NCBI GenBank assembly: GCA_020718205.1
Contig: DYSN01000027.1
Span: 1-35,957, forward strand
Length of the DNA: 35,957 nucleotides
Direction: 5' to 3'
DNA from: Draconibacterium orientale
GTDB taxonomy: Bacteria > Bacteroidota > Bacteroidia > Bacteroidales > UBA12170
Position numbers and translations under genes: made by a program. Below, piece after piece: positions 1-9,068 of the stretch. The notes below the pieces were generated by a model. The model ran no database searches, was not told the DNA's origin, and worked only from the letters and a program-made list of their open reading frames with translations. The first letter of the stretch is position 1, and every line of letters starts with the position of its first letter.

Positions 1-2
1 TA

Positions 3-227
3 GAACAAAGATACACAATTCAAGTGTTAAAAAATCAAGGCTTTGCACAAAAAAAACCCATCCATAAATCAAAAGCAAGAATACACACTTGGTTAGCCTG
101 GCAAGAGGACCCGGGAACACCAATGGGATTGGCAATTACTAAATCATATTTAGATACCAATCAGGAATTATGCAATCTGTTTGTCAATTGGTTGAATAAC
201 CTATTCAATTCTGAAAATAAAGCTTAG
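3..227 (+). CDS. C-terminal part of a DUF3226-like protein (5' end outside window)
   Basis: The frame is open to the left edge (EQRYTIQVLKNQGF...). The motif HKSKARIHTWLAWQEDPGTPMGLAITKSYLDT resembles the C-terminus of DUF3226 proteins. Confidence 0.6.
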   Translation, partial: EQRYTIQVLKNQGFAQKKPIHKSKARIHTWLAWQEDPGTPMGLAITKSYLDTNQELCNLFVNWLNNLFNSENKA

Positions 228-281
228 TAAAATCCACTTAACTCTGTTATTCTCTAAGTGCAAGTGTTCATCTAAAAATCC

Positions 282-1667
282 CTACTTCCTCACCTTCTTA
301 ATAAACTCTTCCACCTCCGGTACGCCGCCCTGATACACCAAATAGCCATTATAGGGTTCGCGGCTTGTTATTTCGTCGTTGATGGGGGTGAGCATGAGTT
401 TCTTCACTTCTTCGGGGTCGTCGGTTTGTCCCAAAGCCCAGCCCAGCTTAATGAAGGCCACTTCGGGCAGCATGTTTCCGGCGGGAATAATTCCTTTGGC
501 CATCATATCGCGGCCTGTATCGTAAACAAACATGTGTACATATCCCCAAATGGTTTGCAAAGTCATGTACATATGAACGCCCTTTTTGTGGGCGCGTTCA
601 ATGGCCGGATACAGTTCCTTGTTCACGTGGCCAAGTCCGGTGCCAATAAATACAATTCCTTTATAACCGGCATCTACCATGGCATCTAAGATATCGGGCT
701 TCATGGCTGGATAATAATAAAGCATGGTCACCTTATCGCTGAAATAGGGAAGAATCTTCACATTTTTATCTCTCCGGCGGTGATTGAATTCCTTTTTAAT
801 GGGGGTAATGCTGCTTCGCGTAACCATAGCCATGGGCACATCGCCAATGGTTCTGAAAGTAGACCGGTAGCTCGAATGCATTTTTCTCACACGAGTTCCT
901 TTGTGCAGCAGCCCATACTCGTCGGAAGTGGGGCCAAACATACAAACCATCACTTCGGCTATGTCGCTGTGTCCGGCGGCATACATGGCATGCATCAGGT
1001 TTAAGGCTGCATCGGAGCTCGGACGGTCCGATGAGCGCTGAGAACCCACCAAAATAATGGGCACAGGCGAATTCTGAACCATAAACGTAAGCGCTGCTCC
1101 TGTATGATGCAAGGTATCGGTTCCATGGCCAATAACGATGCCGTCAACGCCGCGTTCTATTTCTCTTCCAATGGCTTTGGCCAGTGCCATATATTGGTTG
1201 GGGCCCATATTTTCGGAGAATACCGCAAAAATCTTTTCGGTTTCAAGGTTGCAGATGTCGGCAAGTTCTGGCACAGCGCCATAGAGCTCGCCCGGCGAAA
1301 AGGCCGGAATCACAGCTCCTGTTCTGTAGTCGAGACGGCTGGCAATGGTTCCCCCGGTTCCAAACAGCTTCACCTTGGGCAAGCCTTCGGTATAGGGAAA
1401 TTCTTTTTCCGGAATTTTATAATTGGCCTTTTTATATCCGGTTTCTTTCATATTGGTGATGGTATTGATGTCGACCCCAACATTGTAACCGGTGATAATC
1501 TTCATTACAATATGCTGATCGTCATCGTTTTCGGCTCTTGGTAAAACAGTGCCCTGGAACATTCCGCGGGTGGTTTCCACCTGAGCCTGTCCCCAAACTC
1601 TTACATGATATTTTTTCAGCATCTCCAGCGATGCTCCCTTATAACCTTGAAATATATCGTCGCTCAT
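282..1667 (-). CDS. gatD: Glu-tRNA(Gln) amidotransferase subunit D (archaeal-type, asparaginase-like)
   Basis: 461 aa with an N-terminal GatD-type domain followed by an asparaginase fold: FGTGGTIASRLDYRTGAV, GHGTDTLHHTGAAL, VGSQRSSDRPSSDAALNL. It directly follows gatE. Confidence 0.9.
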   Translation of the reverse strand: MSDDIFQGYKGASLEMLKKYHVRVWGQAQVETTRGMFQGTVLPRAENDDDQHIVMKIITGYNVGVDINTITNMKETGYKKANYKIPEKEFPYTEGLPKVKLFGTGGTIASRLDYRTGAVIPAFSPGELYGAVPELADICNLETEKIFAVFSENMGPNQYMALAKAIGREIERGVDGIVIGHGTDTLHHTGAALTFMVQNSPVPIILVGSQRSSDRPSSDAALNLMHAMYAAGHSDIAEVMVCMFGPTSDEYGLLHKGTRVRKMHSSYRSTFRTIGDVPMAMVTRSSITPIKKEFNHRRRDKNVKILPYFSDKVTMLYYYPAMKPDILDAMVDAGYKGIVFIGTGLGHVNKELYPAIERAHKKGVHMYMTLQTIWGYVHMFVYDTGRDMMAKGIIPAGNMLPEVAFIKLGWALGQTDDPEEVKKLMLTPINDEITSREPYNGYLVYQGGVPEVEEFIKKVRK

Positions 1668-1686
1668 TATTTTAATTGATTGAATG

Positions 1687-3657
1687 TTAAGAATTTATTT
1701 GGTCTACTTTTCCCTGAAGCTCGCTGAGCGAAATATTGCCCAATGCAAAACTTCTCATTTGGCCCATCACCCAGTTTTTCTCGTTTTTCTCGTTTTTGCA
1801 CTGAGCTATTTGAACAAATTTCTCCTTTAAAAAGGGAATCTGGCTGAGAATATTTTCCTTGGCTGTTTTGCGGAAATTAATGGCGTTCAGCACCGAATCG
1901 AACTGCATTTTCGGATGGGTGTAAATAACCGGGAGCATTTTTAGTGCCAACTCTTTTTCCAGCTGGTTGTCTTTCAAATACTTGAATAAACCAAAGATGA
2001 TGTGATAGTCGAAATGATCCACCGATTTATGATGACCTTCTACAAATTTCATATGATGGCCTAAAAATGTTCCGGCAAAGCGGGGCGAAAGGCCAAGCTC
2101 CAAATACAATCTTTCAATTAGCGGATAAAGATTTTTCTTGAAAAGATAGGTATAGGTATCTTCGGGAACATTCCAGGTTTTAAGCTGATGATACCGATCC
2201 ATAATATCACTGGGCAAATTGGCACTAAGTTGTTCTATATATTTGTTTTCCAATGGAATGGGTGCGGAATCGGTGTCGGGATACATGCGGTCGGCGCCGG
2301 GTAAAACCCTCTCGAAAATGGTGGTTCCGTTGGCAAACGATTTCCGGGTTTCCTTGGGAACTTCGCTAAAGGCCATCAGACAGCGTTCTTCAATGGTTTC
2401 CAGGGCGGTTTTAACATCGTCTTTGGGTCCCCAGAAAACAATCTGACCATCTTCTTTCCCCGATTGGAGCAGGGTTCTTATTTTTTCGAAATCGTCTTCG
2501 GCTATGGTGGGCTCCAGGCTTTCGCTGTGGGTCATATTGGGGAGTTCTAAGCAGGCTATTACTTTGAGTCGCTCGGAAATCTCGTCGGCAAAAACTTTTC
2601 CTGGCTGGGTAAAATGGGAGAGGAGCTTGCGGAATTGCGGAAGATTAACAGCCACTATGGTGAACCCCTGTTTTTTAGCCTGATTGATTTCTTTCGAAGG
2701 GAAACCAAACAGATAAAAATCGAGCTCAGCGGAGGTCATTTTCCAATCTTCTTTTTTAATTCGTTCGTTTAAATCGGTGCGAAGATGCAGCAAAGCCCAC
2801 TGTCTGAATGCTTCTATATGGGTGAGTTCCGGTATCCATTTGGTGTGCGAAACTCCTTTTATTTCTACCCTTGTTCCGCCTTTGCAACTCACGTTTACGT
2901 CTTCGCGTCCGGCGCCAATTCCTGTAACGACTTTGCCGGTGCTGCGGTTAAGGAAGCGGATATAATCGCAGGCTTCTTTCACTTCGTCGGGATTCAGCAG
3001 CTCGGGCTGTGTAACGGTTTCGATGAGAGGCATTCCCAGTCGGTCGGTTTTGTAGATTCTGGTATGGCCAATGTCCGAAATTTCGCGGCAACTATCTTCT
3101 TCAATGCTCAGTTGAATGAGTCCCACTTTCTTGTTTTTCAGGGGAATTTCGCCGTTGACGCCCAAAATAGCCGTTCTCTGAAATCCTGTGGGAATACTTC
3201 CATCTAAGTATTGTTTGCGGATAATATGCACTTCGCCCACGATATTCAGCTTCGACAGAAGCGAAATTTCGAGACCAATTCCCAGTGCTTCGCGGTTGAT
3301 GGGGAAGGGGGGAGTATCGTCCACTTCGTAGGTACAGGTGGTTTGGTTTTTGAGTCGGTAGATGATGGTTTTGCGGGTTTTAAACTCCATGAGCGCAGTG
3401 CCGTCGTACTCACCCAACTCGCTCAGCGTGGGCCGCATATGACGGATAACTTCGGCATCGAAATCGTTGTGTGTGTGATATTTACCCGCCGGGCAATGGC
3501 AGAAAAGTTTTTCTTTGGTAAGTAGTTGCTGGTGCACTTCGAGCCCCGACATAAATCCAATTCGGCTATAATCTTTCTGAGTGGCTTCCTTTCTGCTCAC
3601 ATAACCAATGGCCTTTTTGGTGGCTTCGTAATTTTTTTTCGGATCGAATTTTCTCAT
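1687..3657 (-). CDS. gatE: Glu-tRNA(Gln) amidotransferase subunit E (archaeal-type, GatB/E family with GAD-like insertion)
   Basis: 656 aa; GLEVHQQLLTKEKLFCHCPAG, RHMRPTLSELGEYDGTALMEF, YEVDDTPPFPIN, EDSCREI; insertion region and tail typical of GatE rather than GatB. Confidence 0.9.
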   Translation of the reverse strand: MRKFDPKKNYEATKKAIGYVSRKEATQKDYSRIGFMSGLEVHQQLLTKEKLFCHCPAGKYHTHNDFDAEVIRHMRPTLSELGEYDGTALMEFKTRKTIIYRLKNQTTCTYEVDDTPPFPINREALGIGLEISLLSKLNIVGEVHIIRKQYLDGSIPTGFQRTAILGVNGEIPLKNKKVGLIQLSIEEDSCREISDIGHTRIYKTDRLGMPLIETVTQPELLNPDEVKEACDYIRFLNRSTGKVVTGIGAGREDVNVSCKGGTRVEIKGVSHTKWIPELTHIEAFRQWALLHLRTDLNERIKKEDWKMTSAELDFYLFGFPSKEINQAKKQGFTIVAVNLPQFRKLLSHFTQPGKVFADEISERLKVIACLELPNMTHSESLEPTIAEDDFEKIRTLLQSGKEDGQIVFWGPKDDVKTALETIEERCLMAFSEVPKETRKSFANGTTIFERVLPGADRMYPDTDSAPIPLENKYIEQLSANLPSDIMDRYHQLKTWNVPEDTYTYLFKKNLYPLIERLYLELGLSPRFAGTFLGHHMKFVEGHHKSVDHFDYHIIFGLFKYLKDNQLEKELALKMLPVIYTHPKMQFDSVLNAINFRKTAKENILSQIPFLKEKFVQIAQCKNEKNEKNWVMGQMRSFALGNISLSELQGKVDQINS

Positions 3658-3728
3658 GTTCTGAAATGTTTTTTTTGAAGATGGAAAAGGATCTGGATAG
3701 ATTGTTCTTCCTTGCCCATATTGGGTTT

Positions 3729-3736
3729 CAAAGGTA
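3729..3736 (-). promoter_or_regulatory. Predicted Bacteroidota -7 element (TACCTTTG) for gatE-gatD
   Basis: caaaggta on the + strand, i.e. TACCTTTG on -, about 70 nt upstream of the gatE start. Confidence 0.5.
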
Positions 3737-4050
3737 ACTAAACTGCCGTTAAGTCGATTGATTTGATTCTAAAACTATAAGCCCGTTTCGCCTTTTCAGG
3801 GAATTACTTAATTTTTGAATTTTATGTCTTTTTGGGGGCTGAAAATTATAGGTGAACGCTTTTTTTGGTGGCGAAATAAAACTATCAATTCGGTATGACA
3901 AGTTTGGGAAAAAAGTTGGGGATGGTTTTTCAACTATTTGTGAATAAGAGACATAAGCTTTGTTTATGAATCTGCTAAACAAGGATAATTTGTTTTCAAT
4001 CAGGTTAAATCGGATCATTCAGGAGCGAGAAACAAGAACCTCAATCTCTT

Positions 4051-4977
4051 CTATCGAATCATGCCAATCAAAGCTTCCAGCGATTTGAAAACAGTTGTTT
4101 TTTTCAAATTGTGACCTGGTTGCAGCAGGGTGGCTCGCTGTCCTGCAGCCCAAAATTCATCGTTGCGATTGTTTAGCAGCTCATTTTCAAATTGATGGAA
4201 ATAGGCATCCACCTGATCCATATCGGGCTTTATGGTGAAATAGCTGATGAATTTTATCTTATTAAACGATTTCTGCAAGGCATATAAATTGTCTATGGGC
4301 ACGCTTTGACCCAGGTAAACGCTGTAATATCCCTTTAAAAGAAGTTCGTAGTGAATGAAAAGTAAGGCAAACTCGTGAATTTCGTTGTCGGGAAGAAAAA
4401 GCACATAAACTTCTTCGGGGTTCCGGGGCAGCACTTCCTGAACCCGCTCAATGTTTATTAAAAGCTTTTGCTTTAGAAGATTGGAGAAAAAGTGCTCGTG
4501 TGCCGGCGTCAGACTGTTCGATTGCCACTCAATGCCAATATTGTGTAAAAAGGGAATCAGGACGTGAACAAAAACCTCGCGAAAGGATGATTCGCTGATA
4601 AGGCTGTTATAGGTATGCTCAAAAAGATTGCGGTCGAAATTGAGCATGGAAATCTTCAGGGAATTAACGAAGTGTTCGTGCTCATTTCGTCCACTGGTGA
4701 GCTCACGCACTTTATTTTCGAGCTCGGAGCTTTTAAAAGTGGCTATTTTAGAGATTTTTATCCCCTGATGATTTAAAATGGCAATATTGAGGAGTTTTTT
4801 TAAGTTTTCCAGATCGTAGTAGCGTATGTTCGACTCGGTTCTGTTTGGTACCAAAAGCCCGTATCGTTTCTCCCAGATTCTTATTGTGTGCGCCTTAATT
4901 CCGGTTAGATTTTCCAAATCTTTAATGGAAAAAAGAGATTGTATATTGTCCATAAAAATATTAAAAAAATTAAACAA
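4051..4977 (-). CDS. MerR-family transcriptional regulator with C-terminal cobalamin-binding-like domain (CarH/LitR-like)
   Basis: N-terminal MerR helix-turn-helix (LTGIKAHTIRIWEKRYGLLVPNRTESNIRYYDLENLKKL). C-terminal domain has a W-x9-EH motif (WQSNSLTPAHEH) and an E-x-H segment (DNEIHEFA) at the usual B12-His position. Confidence 0.8.
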   Translation of the reverse strand: MFNFFNIFMDNIQSLFSIKDLENLTGIKAHTIRIWEKRYGLLVPNRTESNIRYYDLENLKKLLNIAILNHQGIKISKIATFKSSELENKVRELTSGRNEHEHFVNSLKISMLNFDRNLFEHTYNSLISESSFREVFVHVLIPFLHNIGIEWQSNSLTPAHEHFFSNLLKQKLLINIERVQEVLPRNPEEVYVLFLPDNEIHEFALLFIHYELLLKGYYSVYLGQSVPIDNLYALQKSFNKIKFISYFTIKPDMDQVDAYFHQFENELLNNRNDEFWAAGQRATLLQPGHNLKKTTVFKSLEALIGMIR

Positions 4978-5025
4978 ACAGAATATAGAAAAATGGAATA
5001 TTCAGTATTAAAATCCCCGAAGTAA

Positions 5026-5070
5026 TTTTCTAACTAAGCAGAAAACGATTCCAAATATATTTTTCTAACT
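5026..5070. repeat. 10-bp direct repeat TTTTCTAACT, two copies (5026-5035, 5061-5070), candidate operator
   Basis: Two identical TTTTCTAACT copies with starts 35 bp apart, 49-93 bp upstream of the merR start, followed by a related GTTTAACT (5071-5078). Confidence 0.45.
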
Positions 5071-5234
5071 GTTTAACTGCCGCAAATTTAAGATTATTAT
5101 TCATTTTGTATCATTAAAAAAAATCTCTTTAGAAAAAGAAAAAAATATTTTAATGGTTGGTGGATTCATATCGAAGAATGTTTAACATTGCAGCATAAAA
5201 AATAAACAAAAAATATTTTAGTAAAGAAAATACT

Positions 5235-5347
5235 GGCTATTCTGATTGCGATTGACTAACACCCACTCTTACTCCATTAAACTTGTGAAAACTTGAAAAT
5301 CTGAATAAAACTATAACTCACACCACTTCCCCCATATCAGAATAGCC
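5235..5347. other. Long-range 12-bp perfect inverted repeat; candidate structured RNA or regulatory region
   Basis: GGCTATTCTGAT (5235-5246) and ATCAGAATAGCC (5336-5347) are perfectly complementary; the right arm is followed by ttcttttt. Confidence 0.4.
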
Positions 5348-5438
5348 TTCTTTTTAAATACGAGAGATTATCCCCGGAATATTGAGACATCAAAAACTCA
5401 GAAAAAAGTAGGAAAGAAATCGGCGGATGTTGTTTAAT

Positions 5439-6773
5439 TTAAATGATTTTGGCCTTCCATCGTCCGGTTTTGATGTACCAATAGCTAAACATGGATAGGA
5501 AAAGCATATAGACATATTCGCTGGTCCAGGCAATTTCCACAGGCCATTGTTGTATGATAACCACCCAGTAAACATAGGCGGTATAGATTATCAGCGTTAA
5601 AATTTCGATGGCCAAAGCGGTTTTTGTATTGGCGGTTCCGGAAACTCCACTAAACACCACAAAAGCCACGGCAAACAGCAGAATAGCAAAGCTGATGGTA
5701 TAAACAGAAGGAATGGTTTGGTCAATAAGCTCGGGCGAATTGGTATAGATAGAAACCAATGTTCTGGGGAAAATCAGCATCAGGGCAATAATGGGAACCA
5801 CACTCACCACACTGATTTTAACTATGCGGTTGATGATTTTAAGCACATCATCTTTAAATCCGGCACCAATGGCGTTACTCACCAAAGTGCTGGTGGCGGT
5901 ACTCAACCCCATAATTGGAATCACCAACACCATATACATGCTTCTGACGATATTGGAAATGGCTAAGGGGCGCTCGCCCATTTGTTCGATGATGGCAAAA
6001 AAACTAAACCAGATTCCCACCGAAATAAAATATTGAGCCATCACATAAACCGAAATGGATAAGGTTTTTCCAATGACCGAAAAATCGATTTTTGGAAATT
6101 GAAGCAAATGGTATTTTTTGCGGTCGATATGGATGAAGGCATAAACAATGAAGAAAACAAGAGCCACTGCTTCAGATATTACGCTGGCTAAAGCAGCACC
6201 CTGAATGCCCATGGGCTGAAACCCCAAATGTCCGAAAATGAAAATATAATCCAGAATGACATTGGTGATGGCCATAAGAAATGCCGAATAGCCCAGTGCT
6301 TTGGTTTGGGTAATTCCCACCAGCAACGACCTGAAAGCCAGATTACCAAAGGCGAAGAGTATGCCAAAAACCCTGGTTTTAAGATATACTTCGCTGGCGT
6401 CCAGAATGTTTTCTGAGGAAACAATAACACGAAGCAGCGGATAGCCAAAGAAGTAAATCAGCAAAAAGAGTAACAAGCCTAGCACCAAAAAGAAATAGGA
6501 GGATTGCAAAAATATTTGTCCAACCTTATCGTAGGCTTGCTCACCATTTCGGCGGCCAATCATAATTTGAGTTCCGGTGCTAAAGCCAAAACCCAGCATA
6601 AAAACCGAAATATAGAAAAGACCGGCAATGGCACTGGCTCCCAGCTCCACTTCGCCCACTCTTCCCAAAAATGCTGTATCCGTTACATTGATAATGTTCT
6701 GAGCCAGCATGGTAAGAATGATGGGGTAGGAAACATCCCATATTTTTCTGTACGAAGGAACTCCGGTTGTCAT
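5439..6773 (-). CDS. MATE family efflux transporter
   Basis: 444 aa multi-TM protein; IWDVSYPIILTMLAQNIINVTDTAFLGRVGEVELGASAIAG is a typical MATE N-terminus. Confidence 0.9.
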   Translation of the reverse strand: MTTGVPSYRKIWDVSYPIILTMLAQNIINVTDTAFLGRVGEVELGASAIAGLFYISVFMLGFGFSTGTQIMIGRRNGEQAYDKVGQIFLQSSYFFLVLGLLLFLLIYFFGYPLLRVIVSSENILDASEVYLKTRVFGILFAFGNLAFRSLLVGITQTKALGYSAFLMAITNVILDYIFIFGHLGFQPMGIQGAALASVISEAVALVFFIVYAFIHIDRKKYHLLQFPKIDFSVIGKTLSISVYVMAQYFISVGIWFSFFAIIEQMGERPLAISNIVRSMYMVLVIPIMGLSTATSTLVSNAIGAGFKDDVLKIINRIVKISVVSVVPIIALMLIFPRTLVSIYTNSPELIDQTIPSVYTISFAILLFAVAFVVFSGVSGTANTKTALAIEILTLIIYTAYVYWVVIIQQWPVEIAWTSEYVYMLFLSMFSYWYIKTGRWKAKII

Positions 6774-6777
6774 GGGG

Positions 6778-6785
6778 CAAAGATA
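6778..6785 (-). promoter_or_regulatory. Predicted -7 element (TATCTTTG) for the MATE gene, 4 nt from the ATG
   Basis: caaagata on +; on the - strand TATCTTTG-CCCC-ATG. Confidence 0.5.
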
Positions 6786-6849
6786 GGAGTTAAACCTAAA
6801 ACTAATGGGTTTAAGAAATTCTTAATTGCCATGGTGCTTTTGAAGCCAA

Positions 6850-8334
6850 TTACTCTTCCACACTCCAAACAGCGCCTTCTTTGGTATCGGTAATTTTGAT
6901 ATGGAGCTTTGTAAGTTCGTTGCGGATAAAATCTGCTGTGGGCCAATCTTTGTTTTGTTTGGCTTGTTGTCTGATTTCCAGCACTGTTTTCATCACACCA
7001 TCGAGCAAGGCATCGTTCTGCTCATTTTCTTTTTCCTCGGGTAAAAGTCCCAGAATTTCGAAAACTACCTCATTGAAAAACTTTTGCAATTTGGCTAAAT
7101 CCTCGGCTGTAATGGTTTCTTTTCCGTCGTTGGTGCTGTTGATAAGTCGAACGCCATCAAATAGTTGTGCTATAAGAATGGGGGTGTTGAAATCGTCGTT
7201 CAAGGCTTCGAAACTTTTCTCTATCAACTCGTCTACTGAAAAGGAAGACTTGTCCGACGGAGTAAGTTTTTGCAAAGTTACCACAGCGGTCATGAGCTTC
7301 TGAAATCCCTTTTCGGCGGCCTGAAGTGCGGCATTGCTAAAATCCAAAGGCGATCTGTAATGGGCCTGAAGCATAAAGAATCTGATATTCATGGGGCTGT
7401 ATGCTTTTTCTAGCACTGTATTATTCCCGCTGAAAAGGTCTTCGATGGTGATATAATTCCCCAGCGATTTTCCCATCTTTTGCCCGTTGATGGTTATCAT
7501 ATTGTTGTGCATCCAGTATTTCACAGGCTCTTCGCCCTTATTGGCTGCTTTGCTTTGTGCTATTTCCGATTCGTGATGAGGGAAAATAAGGTCCATTCCG
7601 CCGCCATGAATGTCGAATCGGTCGCCCAGATATTTTTTGCTCATGGCCGAGCATTCCATATGCCATCCCGGAAATCCATCGCTCCAACCCGAAGGCCACC
7701 GCATGATGTGTTCGGGGGAAGCTTTCTTCCACAGAGCAAAGTCGGCGCTATCGTCTTTTTCTTCCTGTCCGGCCAGTTCACGTGTATTTTCGAGCAATTC
7801 TTCATGCTTACGACCCGAGAGTTCTCCGTAGGGAAATTGGCTGGCATACCGGCTCACATCGAAGTAGACTGAGCCATTTCTTTCATAGGCAAAGCCCGAT
7901 GAAATAATTTTCTGAACCATGTCCATCTGTTCAATGATATGGCCGCTGGCATGGGGTTCGATGCTGGGTCGTTTAACATTGAGCATATCCATATCTCTGT
8001 GATAGCGATTGGTGTAATACTGAACCACTTCCATGGGTTCCAGTTGCTCCAGACGGGCTTTTTTTCCTATTTTATCGTCACCAAAATCCGCATCATTTTC
8101 CAAATGACCCACATCGGTAATATTTCGCACATAGCGAACTTTAAAACCCAGATATTTCAGGTATCTGAAAACGATATCGAAGGTGATTGCGGGGCGCGAA
8201 TGGCCTAAATGAGCATCGCCATAAACAGTTGGCCCGCAAACATACATGCCCACATGGGGAGGGTTGATGGGTTCAAAATCTTCCTTGCGCCTGCTGAGTG
8301 TATTGTAAATTTTTAGGGTTGACATGATGCTCAA
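6850..8334 (-). CDS. cysS: Cysteine--tRNA ligase
   Basis: [27 protein letters not shown] (HIGH region), [18 protein letters not shown] (KMSKS region). Start may be the second ATG (8325). Confidence 0.97.
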   Translation of the reverse strand: MSIMSTLKIYNTLSRRKEDFEPINPPHVGMYVCGPTVYGDAHLGHSRPAITFDIVFRYLKYLGFKVRYVRNITDVGHLENDADFGDDKIGKKARLEQLEPMEVVQYYTNRYHRDMDMLNVKRPSIEPHASGHIIEQMDMVQKIISSGFAYERNGSVYFDVSRYASQFPYGELSGRKHEELLENTRELAGQEEKDDSADFALWKKASPEHIMRWPSGWSDGFPGWHMECSAMSKKYLGDRFDIHGGGMDLIFPHHESEIAQSKAANKGEEPVKYWMHNNMITINGQKMGKSLGNYITIEDLFSGNNTVLEKAYSPMNIRFFMLQAHYRSPLDFSNAALQAAEKGFQKLMTAVVTLQKLTPSDKSSFSVDELIEKSFEALNDDFNTPILIAQLFDGVRLINSTNDGKETITAEDLAKLQKFFNEVVFEILGLLPEEKENEQNDALLDGVMKTVLEIRQQAKQNKDWPTADFIRNELTKLHIKITDTKEGAVWSVEE

Positions 8335-8344
8335 ATTTTTTTTG

Positions 8345-8352
8345 CAAAAATA
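8345..8352 (-). promoter_or_regulatory. Predicted -7 element (TATTTTTG) for cysS
   Basis: caaaaata on +, TATTTTTG on -, just upstream of cysS. Confidence 0.45.
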
Positions 8353-8428
8353 GATATTTTGAAAGAATAATGAATCAAATAGTCCCTGATGAAGGAAATA
8401 ATACCGAAAGCATATCTGTAAGACCGTG

Positions 8429-8446
8429 TTCCGAACTTGTTCGGAA
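8429..8446. repeat. 18-nt palindrome TTCCGAACTTGTTCGGAA
   Basis: 8-nt arms ttccgaac/gttcggaa around tt in the cysS-DUF202 intergenic region. Confidence 0.6.
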
Positions 8447-8693
8447 GTCCAATAGGAATTTGACTAAACAGCTATTGCATCGGCATTATACAATTCGTTT
8501 ATTGGACTATATGCTGTTATTATTTGGTATAAACCCCCAAAAGAGTTGCCTCTGCCATTGATGGGCGCGGATTTCAAAGTTTCCGGGAACATAATTGCCG
8601 GAAAACTTAGAAAATGATTAGCTTTGATTCAATTCCTGAGGATATTCTCCGGAGCTGCTTTTTCAAAAACGGATTCATTTTAAAACCATTGAA

Positions 8694-9059
8694 ATGGGAA
8701 ATATTATTGGCAATTTATTTCATTTTACCACTGATTATCAACCCAAAGAAGAAATCATTTTGAGAGATTATCTGGCTTTGGAACGCACCAAATTAGCCAA
8801 CGAGCGAACATTGTTATCTTATGTTCGAACCACGCTCTATCTGATTTTGGCGGGAATAGCCTTTTTGGGAATGGAAGATTTGGCTAATATCAGCATCATG
8901 GGGTATTTTTCAATTTCACTAAGTTTAATAATCTTAGCCATTGGAATCATAAGATATTACCAGCTGAAAAAGCAAATAATGAAAATGTATCGTACTTCGG
9001 ACCGGGAATATCCTGTAAAAGAAAGTCCAATGCTCAGTAAAAATACTGATATTCAATAA
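8694..9059 (+). CDS. DUF202 / YidH-family membrane protein
   Basis: LALERTKLANERTLLSYVRTTLYLILAGIAFLGM is the DUF202 signature; three hydrophobic segments. Confidence 0.85.
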   Translation: MGNIIGNLFHFTTDYQPKEEIILRDYLALERTKLANERTLLSYVRTTLYLILAGIAFLGMEDLANISIMGYFSISLSLIILAIGIIRYYQLKKQIMKMYRTSDREYPVKESPMLSKNTDIQ

Positions 9060-9068
9060 TATCTGAAA

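Noticed and set aside
1104-1544. 146-aa ORF on the + strand
   Set aside because: Shadow of gatD; the - strand frame carries all conserved motifs.
3749-4018. 89-aa ORF on the - strand between gatE and merR
   Set aside because: AT-rich region, no recognisable domain, lies upstream of the predicted gatE promoter; not supported.
8370-8561. 63-aa ORF on the + strand in the cysS-DUF202 gap
   Set aside because: Overlaps the palindrome-rich region; no domain recognised and no start signal; more likely non-coding.
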